Below are positions 54,875 through 64,000 of a stretch of 64,000 bases of DNA, piece by piece. The stretch spans positions 248,001-312,000 of the forward strand of contig NZ_PDJH01000001.1 in assembly GCF_002564025.1 (NCBI RefSeq), written 5' to 3'. Under the pieces are notes generated by a model. That model saw nothing but the letters and a program-made list of their open reading frames with translations. It had not been told where the DNA came from and did not search any database. Position 1 is the stretch's first letter; the number at the start of each line of letters is the position of its first letter. Source of the stretch: Flavimobilis soli (GTDB lineage Bacteria > Actinomycetota > Actinomycetes > Actinomycetales > Cellulomonadaceae). The position numbers and the translations under genes are program-made.

Positions 54875-56536
54875 GTGGCCTCCATCCTCTACCGCAACGG
54901 CGTGATCCATTCGCCCGCGGACCCGTTCGCCGAAGCCCTCCTCGTCGAGGACGGTGTCGTGGCGTGGCTCGGGGCCGACGACTCCGCGGCGTCGTTCGTC
55001 TCCCGCGCGGAGAAGGTCGTGGACCTCGACGGTGCTCTTGTGGCGCCCGCGTTCGTCGACGCCCACGTGCACCTGCTGTCGACCGGCATGGCGCTCGAAG
55101 GGCTCGACCTGTCGCTCGAGGCGGACATCGCCACGGCGACGTCCGCCTTCGCGGCCGTCGCGAACCGTGTGCGCGACGTGCGCCGCGAGGAGACCGAGGC
55201 CCGGGGCCCGCTCGTCGGGTGGGGCTGCGACACGGCCGCGTGGCCGGACGCCGTTCGTGCCACGCGCGACGGGCTCGACGCCGCCGCCGACGGCGCGCCC
55301 GTCGTCCTCGTGCGCCCCGACCTCCACTCGAGCCTCGCGTCGAGCGTCGTCTGCGAGCGCCTCGGCCTCGACAGCCGAGCAGGCTGGGACGCGCAGGGCT
55401 GGCTCACGGGAGACGCCCACGAGACCGTCATGGCCGAGCTTCGCGCCGACGCCGACGCCCGCCACCGCGAGCTGACCGACCGCGCCCTGCAGCTCGCGGC
55501 GAGCCGCGGCATCGTGGCCGTCCACGAGCACTCGCTCCCGTCGACGGACACCCGCGCCGGCCTCGCCGACCTGATCGCCCGGACGGGCTCGGCCGGGTCC
55601 GGCCTGCCGCTCGTCGTCGGCTACCGCGGCGAGCTGTGCGAGACCACCGACGACGTGCGCGAGCTCCTCGCGGCGATCCCCGGCCTCACCGGCGTCGGCG
55701 GTGACATGCCCGTCGACGGCTCGATCGGTTCGCGTACGGCCGCGCTCACGAGCCCGTACGCCGACGTGAAGGACCCGAACGACCCGCTGCGCACGGGCGT
55801 CCTCGAGCTGACCGCCGAGCAGGTGTGCAACCACGTCCTCGCCGCGACGAGGGCCGGGGTGCAGGCGGGCTTCCACGTGATCGGCAACCGTGCCATGAGC
55901 GAGGTCGTGCTCGGGTTCCAGGCCGCGGCTGACCTCGAAGGCCTCGCCGCGATCCGGGGTGCCGGGCACCGGCTCGAGCACGCCGAGATGATCGACGCGA
56001 GCGCGCTCGCCGCGCTCGTCCTCATGGGGGTCCGCCTGTCCGTCCAGCCCGCCTTCGACGCGATCTGGGGCGGACCCGGCGGCCTCTACGAGAAGCGGCT
56101 CGGCAAGCTGCGCGCCGAGGCGATGAACCCGCTGGCCGACCTCGCCGGGGCGGGTGTCCCGCTCGCGCTCGGCTCGGACACGCCCGTCACGCCGTTCGAC
56201 CCGTGGGGCGCCGTCGCGGCGTCGCTCTTCCTCAACGCCGCCGACCAGCGCATCTCCGCCCGTGCCGCGTTCCGCGCGCACACGCGCGGCGGCTGGCGCC
56301 TCGCCGGGCTCGACCACACGGGCGCAGGCGAGATCCGTGTCGGTGCGCCCGCGCACCTCGCGCTGTGGCGGTCCGACCACCTCGGCGTGCAGGGCCCGCA
56401 CAGCACGATCGCCGCATGGAGCACGGACGCGCGCTCCGGCACGCCGCTGCTTCCCGCGCTCGGCGAGGGCGAGCCGGCCCCGACGTGCCTGCAGACCCTG
56501 CGCGACGGCGTCGTCATCTACGACGCGCTTGGCTGA
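54875..56536 (+). CDS. amidohydrolase family protein (YtcJ-like)
   Basis: A 553-residue metal-dependent hydrolase. The metal site HVH is at 64-66 in APAFVDAHVHLLS; downstream are VHEHSLPS, GFHVIGNRAMSEV, HRLEHAEMID and LALGSDTPVTPFDPW. GIAVHE-type second domain features place it in the YtcJ/amidohydrolase-3 group acting on N-acyl or cyclic amide substrates; the substrate is unknown. The start GTG 54875 follows TATCGT by eight bases. Confidence 0.9.
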   Translation: MASILYRNGVIHSPADPFAEALLVEDGVVAWLGADDSAASFVSRAEKVVDLDGALVAPAFVDAHVHLLSTGMALEGLDLSLEADIATATSAFAAVANRVRDVRREETEARGPLVGWGCDTAAWPDAVRATRDGLDAAADGAPVVLVRPDLHSSLASSVVCERLGLDSRAGWDAQGWLTGDAHETVMAELRADADARHRELTDRALQLAASRGIVAVHEHSLPSTDTRAGLADLIARTGSAGSGLPLVVGYRGELCETTDDVRELLAAIPGLTGVGGDMPVDGSIGSRTAALTSPYADVKDPNDPLRTGVLELTAEQVCNHVLAATRAGVQAGFHVIGNRAMSEVVLGFQAAADLEGLAAIRGAGHRLEHAEMIDASALAALVLMGVRLSVQPAFDAIWGGPGGLYEKRLGKLRAEAMNPLADLAGAGVPLALGSDTPVTPFDPWGAVAASLFLNAADQRISARAAFRAHTRGGWRLAGLDHTGAGEIRVGAPAHLALWRSDHLGVQGPHSTIAAWSTDARSGTPLLPALGEGEPAPTCLQTLRDGVVIYDALG

Positions 56537-56609
56537 GCGCGCGTGGGCACGCGCCGCGCAAGGCCGTGAGCAGCCCGGTCGGCACAGGCTGATCGCGTAG
56601 GCTTCGCTC

Positions 56610-58163
56610 GTGCCACCTCGCCCGACTCCGCTGCTCCTCGCGATACCGCTGGCGATCATCGGCGGGCTGGGGCTCGACGTGGCCTTCCCCGACCGGGGCG
56701 TCTGGCCGCTCGCGTACGCCGCGGTCGGCCTCCTCTACATCGCTCTGCGCGGCCACCGGGCGCGTGCCGCGTTCGTCCTCGGCAGCCTGTGGGGGATCGG
56801 CTTCTTCGTCCCGCACCTCTCGTGGGCGGGCTTCGCCGCCGGTGACCTGCCGTGGTTCGCCCTCGCGACCGCCGAAGGCCTTCTCGTCGGCGTCTCGTGC
56901 GCCGCCCTCGCTTGGACGACGCGCATCCCGGCCGTCGCGCACCGCGAGGCCCTGCGAGTGATCGCCTTCGCTCTCGCGCTGACCGCGGGCGAGGTGCTGC
57001 GCAGCTCGTGGCCGTTCGGCGGCTTCCCGTGGGGGCGTCTCGCGTTCTCGCAAGCCGACTCGCCTCTGGGACGTTTCGCCTGGCTCGGCGGGACCGTGCT
57101 CGTGTCGTTCCTCGTCGCGCTCGTCGGAGCCCTCGTCGCCGTCGCCCTCCTGAGCCTCGTGCGTCTGCACCTCGGACGCGCGGGCGGGGCCGTCGTCGTC
57201 GCGTTCGTGCTCGTCGCTGGTGGGCTCTTCGTTCCCCTGACCTCCCAGCCGGAGAACGGCCGTCTCGCCCTCGGAGCGGTCCAGGGCAACGTCGCCGAGC
57301 CCGGGCTGCGCGCGTTCGCGACGCGCTACCAGGTGCTCGGCTTCCATGCGGACGGCACGCGTGCCCTGCTCGACACGGTCGAGCCCGGTGAACTCGACCT
57401 CGTCGTCTGGCCGGAGAACGCCTCCGACGTCGACCCGCGCAAGGACCAGACGGCATGGGACGTCATCGACCAGGCGGCGCGCGACGTCGACGCGCCGGTG
57501 CTCGTCGGTTCGCAGCAGTACGTCGACGGCGGCCGGTACAACCAGAGCCTGCTGTGGCAGCCGGGCGAGGGGATCGTCGCGCTCTACGCGAAGCAGCGGC
57601 CAGCCCCCTTCGGCGAGTACATCCCGATGCGCTCGTTCTTCAGCCGGTTCTCCGACATGACGGACCTCGTGACGACCGACATGCTGCCGGGCGAGGAGAT
57701 CGGGACGATCGCCCTCGAGTCGCCGCGCCTCGGCCGGACCGTCGTTCTCGGGGACGTCATCTGCTTCGAGGTCGCGTACGACGACATCGTGCGGTCGGCG
57801 GTCGCCGGCGGCGCCGAGATCCTCCTCGTCCAGACGAACAACTCGAACTTCGGCTACAGCGCCGAGTCCACGCAGCAGCTGGCGATGTCGCGCATCCGCG
57901 CGATCGAGTCCGGCCGCGCGACGATCCAGATCTCGACGGTCGGCGTGAGCGGCGTGATCGACGCGACCGGCCGGGTGCAGCAGCGCACCGGCCTCTTCGA
58001 GCCGGCCCAGCTCGTCGCGTCCGTGCCGCTGCGCACCACCCTCACGCCTGCGACACGCCTGGGCACGCTGCCCGCACAGGTGGCTGCCGCGGTCGCGTCA
58101 GCCACTACGGTGGCGGGGATGATCGTCGCGGTGAGCGCGCGCAGGAGCAGGAGGAAGTCATGA
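56610..58163 (+). CDS. lnt: apolipoprotein N-acyltransferase
   Basis: A 517-residue membrane enzyme adding the third acyl chain to lipoproteins. N-terminal helices 1-6 are followed by a nitrilase-fold domain with the catalytic triad Glu (WPENAS, residue 269), Lys (AKQRPAPFGEY, 328) and Cys (GDVICFEVAY, 385). FGEYIPMRSF is the substrate loop. GTG 56610 comes six bases after TAGGCT. The stop overlaps the ppm1 start by 4 bp (ATGA). Confidence 0.94.
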   Translation: MPPRPTPLLLAIPLAIIGGLGLDVAFPDRGVWPLAYAAVGLLYIALRGHRARAAFVLGSLWGIGFFVPHLSWAGFAAGDLPWFALATAEGLLVGVSCAALAWTTRIPAVAHREALRVIAFALALTAGEVLRSSWPFGGFPWGRLAFSQADSPLGRFAWLGGTVLVSFLVALVGALVAVALLSLVRLHLGRAGGAVVVAFVLVAGGLFVPLTSQPENGRLALGAVQGNVAEPGLRAFATRYQVLGFHADGTRALLDTVEPGELDLVVWPENASDVDPRKDQTAWDVIDQAARDVDAPVLVGSQQYVDGGRYNQSLLWQPGEGIVALYAKQRPAPFGEYIPMRSFFSRFSDMTDLVTTDMLPGEEIGTIALESPRLGRTVVLGDVICFEVAYDDIVRSAVAGGAEILLVQTNNSNFGYSAESTQQLAMSRIRAIESGRATIQISTVGVSGVIDATGRVQQRTGLFEPAQLVASVPLRTTLTPATRLGTLPAQVAAAVASATTVAGMIVAVSARRSRRKS

Positions 58164-58933
58164 CGGACGCTGGCCAGGGGACGGCAGGCCGCGGCACGGT
58201 GGTCGTGGTGCCGACCTATGACGAGTCGCTCACGCTCCCGGGCACGCTCGAGCGCTTGCGCCGCGCCGTCCCCGACGCCGACGTGCTCGTCGTCGACGAC
58301 GGCAGCCCTGACGGCACCGGCGACCTCGCCGAGAAGATGGCCGCCGCGGACCCTGCCGTCCACGTGATGCACCGCACGGGCAAGCAGGGCCTCGGATCGG
58401 CGTACATCGCCGGCTTCCGCTGGGCTCTCGCGCGGGGGTACGACGTCGTGTGCGAGATGGACGCGGACGGTTCCCACCGGCCTGAGGAGCTGCCGGCGCT
58501 GCTCGCGCGGCTCGAGGCCGAGCCGCACGTCGACCTCGTGATCGGTGCACGGTGGGTGCCTGGCGGCAAGGTCGTCAACTGGCCGTTGCACCGCGAGGTC
58601 CTCTCGCGCGGCGCGAACCTGTACACGCGGATCATGCTCGGCCTGGGCGTCGGTGACGCGACGGGCGGGTTCCGCGCGTTCCGCGCGCCGATGCTCGCGC
58701 GGTTGGACCTGAGCTCGGTCGCGTCGCACGGCTACTGCTTCCAGGTCGACATGACGATGCGCGTGATCGACGCCGGGGGAGCGGTCGGCGAGGTCCCGAT
58801 CACGTTCGTCGAGCGTGAGGCGGGAGTGTCGAAGATGAGCCGCTCGATCATCGTCGAGGCGCTCGGCAAGGTCACGCTGTGGGGCTTCCAGCGCCGCGGA
58901 CGCCAGGTCGCGGGGATGTTCTCGCGCCGCTGA
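58160..58933 (+). CDS. ppm1: polyprenol-phosphate mannose synthase (Ppm1/DPM-type GT2)
   Basis: A 257-residue GT2 enzyme transferring mannose from GDP-mannose to polyprenol phosphate. VVVVPTYDESLTLPGTL and VLVVDDGSPDGTGD form the nucleotide site; the DxD is DAD at 101-103 in VCEMDADGSHRPEE; GATGGFRAFR-like VGDATGGFRAFRAP is conserved. The product feeds lipomannan and protein O-mannosylation. In mycobacteria Lnt and Ppm1 are fused; here they are separate, translationally coupled genes. Confidence 0.93.
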   Translation: MTDAGQGTAGRGTVVVVPTYDESLTLPGTLERLRRAVPDADVLVVDDGSPDGTGDLAEKMAAADPAVHVMHRTGKQGLGSAYIAGFRWALARGYDVVCEMDADGSHRPEELPALLARLEAEPHVDLVIGARWVPGGKVVNWPLHREVLSRGANLYTRIMLGLGVGDATGGFRAFRAPMLARLDLSSVASHGYCFQVDMTMRVIDAGGAVGEVPITFVEREAGVSKMSRSIIVEALGKVTLWGFQRRGRQVAGMFSRR

Positions 58934-58967
58934 GGTGCGGCGGCGTGCGCGCCGGTCCAGACACGAC

Positions 58968-59004
58968 GAACGGGTCGGCCCCCTCTCTGGGGGCCGACCC
59001 GTTC
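58968..59004. terminator. bidirectional terminator between ppm1 and rbpA
   Basis: A 16-bp perfect stem with arms GAACGGGTCGGCCCCC and GGGGGCCGACCCGTTC and a 5-nt loop. Confidence 0.88.
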
Positions 59005-59021
59005 ATGCGTGCCGCGGTGCG

Positions 59022-59366
59022 TCAGGCGCTGCGGCGGAGCTTCCCGGCGCGCAGGAGGCCGAGGCGCTCATCGAGCAGCTCCTCGAGCTCCTTGATCGTG
59101 CGGCGCTCGAGCAGCATGTCCCAGTGCGTACGGACAGGCTTGGTCGCCTTGGGCTCGGGACGGTCGGCGTCGCGCAGGAGCGCGAGCTCGCCGCAGCGGC
59201 ACTCCCACTCGACCGGGACCTCGGCCTCGGTCGAGAACGGGAGGATGATCGTGTGCCCGTTCGGGCAGTCGTAGTGAGCCTGGAAGCGAGGCGCGAAGTC
59301 GACCCCCTCGTCAGTCTCCATGCTCTTCGAGCCGATGCTCATTCCGCGCAGTGACCGGTCGGCCAT
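59022..59366 (-). CDS. rbpA: RNA polymerase-binding protein RbpA
   Basis: A 114-residue RbpA. The N-terminal tail (SLRGMSIGSKSMETD) inserts near the active site, the zinc-ribbon-like core contains FAPRFQAHYDCPNGHTI and EWECRCGELALLRD with four cysteines or histidine, and the sigma-interacting C-terminal helix is KPVRTHWDMLLERRTIKELE. It stabilises the housekeeping sigma-holoenzyme at promoters. A SigR/SigH-type promoter lies upstream (59421-59448). Confidence 0.95.
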   Translation of the reverse strand: MADRSLRGMSIGSKSMETDEGVDFAPRFQAHYDCPNGHTIILPFSTEAEVPVEWECRCGELALLRDADRPEPKATKPVRTHWDMLLERRTIKELEELLDERLGLLRAGKLRRSA

Positions 59367-59706
59367 GGTGTCCTCCAGAGGGCTGTGTGCAGCCGTTGCG
59401 TGTGCAGGGTCTGCAGGTGGAACGTTCTACGGGCGCTGATTTGTTCCGTCGATCGGGAGGTCGGCGGTGAAGGTCTGGTGAACTGCAGCTACCGGCTCGC
59501 CGGGACGAGCGGTCCGTTTGACAACCATCCTGCCGTGCAAATGGCGATGCGCCACCCGGAAGGTTACACGGGCGGGAGGCCCGCCTGCACGCGCCTGGGC
59601 GCTCGCCACGGCGTGGGCCTGACCACACCCGTGTCTGTCGGGCGAGGCATGATGACCAGGTGCGGCGTCGTGGCCGCGCAGAGGTCGACCGGACACAGGA
59701 GAGACG
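59367..59706. other. 340-bp divergent intergenic region between rbpA and the UvrA-like gene
   Basis: Contains the ECF-type promoter for rbpA at 59421-59448. The right part must hold the uvrA-like promoter, but I see no strong consensus there. No gene or RNA is supported. Confidence 0.6.
59421..59448 (-). promoter_or_regulatory. SigR/SigH-type (ECF) promoter of rbpA
   Basis: Minus strand CGGAAC (59443-59448), 18-bp spacer, CGTT (59421-59424), matching the SGGAAC-N18-SGTT pattern of thiol-stress ECF sigma factors. It is 55 bp upstream of the rbpA ATG. rbpA is a known SigR target in Streptomyces. Confidence 0.7.
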
Positions 59707-62097
<2,391 letters not shown>

Positions 62098-62140
62098 CCT
62101 GATCACCGGCCCCGGGGTCCGCGTGAGGGCGTCGCGCCAG

Positions 62141-62193
62141 GCGCGGCCGGTACGCGAGCCCGCTGGCGCATGGAGCGCGGCCGGTACGCGAGC
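62141..62193. repeat. 19-bp direct repeat pair
   Basis: GCGCGGCCGGTACGCGAGC occurs at 62141-62159 and 62175-62193 in the space between two convergent genes. No function is evident. Confidence 0.7.
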
Positions 62194-62241
62194 TGGCCGT
62201 GCACTGGACAGCACGCGCCCGGGTGTTGCCGGGATGTGGGA

Positions 62242-62718
62242 TCAGTGCGTCAGCCGCTTCGCATACCAGCGGTCGGAGTATGGCTCGTCGTTGAACGGCT
62301 CGACGCGGCGATAGCCGATGCTCTCGTAGAGCGCGCACGCCTCGACGAGGTCGCTGCGCGTGTCGAGACGCACGGTCCGCAGCCCGCGCTCGGCGAACAT
62401 CTGTTCGAGCGTGGCCACGAGCCGCCTCGCCAACCCCGAGCCTCGTGCAGACGCGGTGGTGAACACCTTGGTGAGCTCGGCCGTGTCGTCGACGAACCGC
62501 GCGCCCGCGCATGCGACGGGCTCGCCGTCGCGCAGGGCCACGAGCAGGACGCCCGACGGGCCGGCCAGGTCGTCGAACGGTTCGTCCAGCAGCGCCTTGT
62601 CGATCTCTGCGGTCGTCGCAGGTCGTCCGTAGTAACGAGACGCGACGTCGGCCATGTAGGCGCGCACGATCTGAGCGGCGACTGGAGAGCTCGGGTCGAC
62701 GACCTCGATGGTAGTCAC
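62242..62718 (-). CDS. GNAT family N-acetyltransferase
   Basis: A 158-residue acetyltransferase: start TTIEVVDPSSPVAAQIVRAY, acyl-CoA loop SARGSGLARRLVATLEQMF, then RTVRLDTRSDLVEACALYESIGYRRVEPFND, typical of GNATs acting on small molecules or amines. GTG 62718 follows a TAGGCT element (62727-62732, minus strand) by eight bases, so it is probably leaderless. Substrate unknown. Confidence 0.88.
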   Translation of the reverse strand: MTTIEVVDPSSPVAAQIVRAYMADVASRYYGRPATTAEIDKALLDEPFDDLAGPSGVLLVALRDGEPVACAGARFVDDTAELTKVFTTASARGSGLARRLVATLEQMFAERGLRTVRLDTRSDLVEACALYESIGYRRVEPFNDEPYSDRWYAKRLTH

Positions 62719-62939
62719 GGGTCGTGAGCCTAGCGGGCGGCGTCGTCGAGGCGTGCGGCGCCGCGGCGACGGGCGTCTGCAACGCGGCACCCGACTGCAC
62801 GACGGTCGCGGGCGCCGCCTCGCGTGCTGGCGACGTGACGAGCGATCGCCGCGCAGGGGGTCGTGTCCCGCAGGTGGCGGTTGCGGGCCGTCAGAGCCTC
62901 GAGTCAGCACTTCCCTAGTTACCGATAAGGTACATTATG

Positions 62940-63353
62940 TCAATCCGGCGGTCGGGATTGGACTGCGTGCCCCCCTCCGTCCGCCCGCTCGTCATACGCC
63001 GTTCTCGCCGCCTCGACCGCAGGAAGGTGGGTCGTCGTCCATGCGAGCAGCGCTTCGACAGGCTCCCGCATCGTCTTGCCGAGCGGCGTGATCCTGTATG
63101 TGACGCTCACGGGGCGCCTGTCACCGACGATCCGTTCCACCATGCCGTTCCGCTCGAGGCGTCGCAGCGTCGCGGACAGCGACTTGGCGGTCACTGCGGG
63201 TATCGCGCTGCGCAGCTCGTTGAAGCGCGACGGACGGTCGCAGAGCTCCTCCATGACGAGCAAGGACCACTTGTCCAGGACCTGATCGAGCAGCTCGCGG
63301 TGCGACGCACTGACGCGCAGCGGGCCCGGCTGTGTCTGCGTGGTTTCCTTCAT
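62940..63353 (-). CDS. HxlR family transcriptional regulator
   Basis: A 137-residue HxlR-type winged helix: DKWSLLVMEELCDRPSRFNELRSAIPAVTAKSLSATLR and MVERIVGDRRPVSVTYRITPLG. These regulators often respond to electrophiles or quinones through a cysteine; here a Cys lies in EELCDRPSR. It is divergent from a RidA gene with a palindrome at 63389-63407 between them, so it probably represses ridA and itself. Confidence 0.9.
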   Translation of the reverse strand: MKETTQTQPGPLRVSASHRELLDQVLDKWSLLVMEELCDRPSRFNELRSAIPAVTAKSLSATLRRLERNGMVERIVGDRRPVSVTYRITPLGKTMREPVEALLAWTTTHLPAVEAARTAYDERADGGGHAVQSRPPD

Positions 63354-63388
63354 GAAACCTAGTCTCGTTGAAGTGCCCTCCGGACACC

Positions 63389-63407
63389 AGATATCACTTG
63401 GATATCT
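63389..63407. promoter_or_regulatory. HxlR-type operator between hxlR and ridA
   Basis: Perfect 7-bp arms AGATATC and GATATCT with the spacer ACTTG, an AT-rich island in GC-rich DNA, 36 bp from the hxlR ATG and 22 bp from the RidA ATG. Confidence 0.65.
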
Positions 63408-63428
63408 ACTCGCTTCCCAGGAGGACAC

Positions 63429-63833
63429 ATGGCAGTCCAGATGATCGACCCCGCAGGCCTCGAGCTCGCGGTCCCCTACCGGCACGTGGCTGTCGGCACG
63501 GGCGCGCGCCAGGTGCACGTCGCCGGACAGGTGGGCGCCGGCTCGCCGGATGCGCCCGGCTCGTTCGCCGACCAGGTCGCCGAGGCGCTGCGCAACGTCG
63601 GGCAGGCCCTCGCCGCTGCGGGCGCCACGTTCGGCGACGTCGTTCGCCTCACGTTCTACGTGACCGGATGGACCGGCTCGGAGCGGCTGCCCGAGCTTCT
63701 CGACGGCGTCGCTCGTGTCCGCGGCGAGCTGGCGATCCCCGATCCGCTGCCCCCGGCGTCGCTCATCGGTGTCGCGGCGCTCTTCGAGCCGCACATGCTC
63801 GTCGAGATCGAGGCGACAGCGGTCCTCGACTGA
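63429..63833 (+). CDS. RidA family protein (enamine/imine deaminase)
   Basis: A 134-residue RidA/YjgF protein forming trimers that hydrolyse reactive enamines and imines. YRHVAVGTGARQVHVAGQVGA, QVAEALRNVGQALAAAGATF, VVRLTFYVTGW and PASLIGVAALFEPHMLVEIEA match the family. The usual catalytic Arg position near the C-terminus cannot be confirmed: R..S is replaced here by PPASLIGV, so this could be a non-canonical subgroup. AGGAGG precedes the ATG. It is divergent from hxlR, its probable regulator. Confidence 0.88.
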   Translation: MAVQMIDPAGLELAVPYRHVAVGTGARQVHVAGQVGAGSPDAPGSFADQVAEALRNVGQALAAAGATFGDVVRLTFYVTGWTGSERLPELLDGVARVRGELAIPDPLPPASLIGVAALFEPHMLVEIEATAVLD

Positions 63834-63880
63834 CAGGATCCTGGATGTCGCGGTCGGGGCAATGCGGTTATGTTTGCAGC

Positions 63881-64000
63881 GTGCCCCGCCCCCGACTCCC
63901 CCGCGCCGTCGTACGAGCAGGCGCGCTCACCGTCGCCGCCCCCTTCGCCGTCGCCGCCGCGCTCATCGTCACGGACGCAGTCAAGAAGTACCGGCGCGAC
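63881..64000 (+). CDS. start of an exported or membrane protein (truncated by the window end)
   Basis: Exactly 40 codons are visible, from GTG 63881: VPRPRLPRAVVRAGALTVAA then PFAVAAALIVTDAVKKYRRD. One hydrophobic segment follows basic residues, as in a signal peptide or membrane anchor. TATGTT (63869-63874) stands six bases upstream of the GTG, suggesting a leaderless transcript. It may be a lipase, SGNH or PLD-type enzyme, but 40 codons do not allow an assignment. Confidence 0.6.
   Translation, partial: MPRPRLPRAVVRAGALTVAAPFAVAAALIVTDAVKKYRRD

Noticed and set aside
62724..62918. A possible 64-aa alanine-rich protein divergent from the GNAT gene
   Set aside because: It covers the GNAT -10 region, has no ribosome binding site and no recognisable similarity.
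63429..63833. Calling the RidA-family protein the canonical 2-iminobutanoate deaminase
   Set aside because: The usual arginine-centred active-site context near the C-terminus is not clearly visible, so only the family name is given.

Overview
The window is very GC-rich with dense, often overlapping genes, and carries actinobacterial markers: WhiB, RbpA, PafB/PafC, HelY, DUF3866, a separate Lnt-Ppm1 pair, and many GTG starts with leaderless promoters. Gene content and protein style point to the order Micrococcales, probably near Cellulomonadaceae or a related family; this placement is an inference from gene content. Almost everything is ordinary chromosomal housekeeping and central metabolism. 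I see no intact transposase, phage gene, CRISPR array or rRNA.

Layout. 1-6.7 kb: start of an ATP-grasp gene, a RibD-like reductase operon, ZapE ATPase, a glgX-ppk2 operon and a Cys-containing HTH regulator. 6.8-8.0 kb: a tRNA Gly-Cys-Val array duplicated perfectly (318 bp, direct repeat), with a deletion-scarred alcohol dehydrogenase remnant between the copies. 8.2-14 kb: pabB-pabC, a second tRNA-Val, a CoA-binding protein, a GNAT, a nucleotide-sugar dehydrogenase and a hybrid AbgT/leucyl-aminopeptidase reading frame. 14.2-19.6 kb: a complete peptide-type ABC import operon. 19.7-27.9 kb: acyl-CoA ligase, an MMPL exporter with its MarR regulator, a deoR-galT-galK operon, and whiB. 28-34.6 kb: tRNA-Pro, an M15 peptidase, a shortened TspO-like gene, a small glycosyltransferase operon, an APC permease and a metal P-type ATPase. 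34.9-44.6 kb: ppdK, gluconokinase, a broken ScyD/E-type gene, an LLM monooxygenase/MarR/FMN-reductase operon, and glgP. 44.9-64 kb: Dps, DUF3866, pafBC, tatA-tatC, a lipid-kinase-type gene, helY, an amidohydrolase, lnt-ppm1, rbpA, a UvrA paralog, a GNAT, a divergent hxlR/ridA pair, and the start of one more gene.

How the genes fit together. GlgX and GlgP release sugar from glycogen, and gluconokinase, the gal operon and PpdK handle hexose and the pyruvate/PEP node, so carbon storage and reuse is a recurring theme; PPK2 adds polyphosphate. Stress functions are also prominent: Dps, RbpA behind an ECF-type promoter, PafBC, the UvrA paralog and WhiB. Several regulators have clear palindromic sites beside their own start codons (MarR/MMPL, DeoR/gal, HxlR/RidA), and there is a DevR/OsdR-like box between the P-type ATPase and ppdK.

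The most unusual points are the duplicated tRNA array, the in-frame AbgT-aminopeptidase fusion, a recurring pattern of clean deletions (ADH, AbgT/M17, TspO-like, ScyD/E-like), a cluster of four LacI-type operator-like sites at whiB, and a divergent DUF3866/pafB promoter in which the two -10 elements are only 8 bp apart. I found no convincing wholly new multi-gene system.
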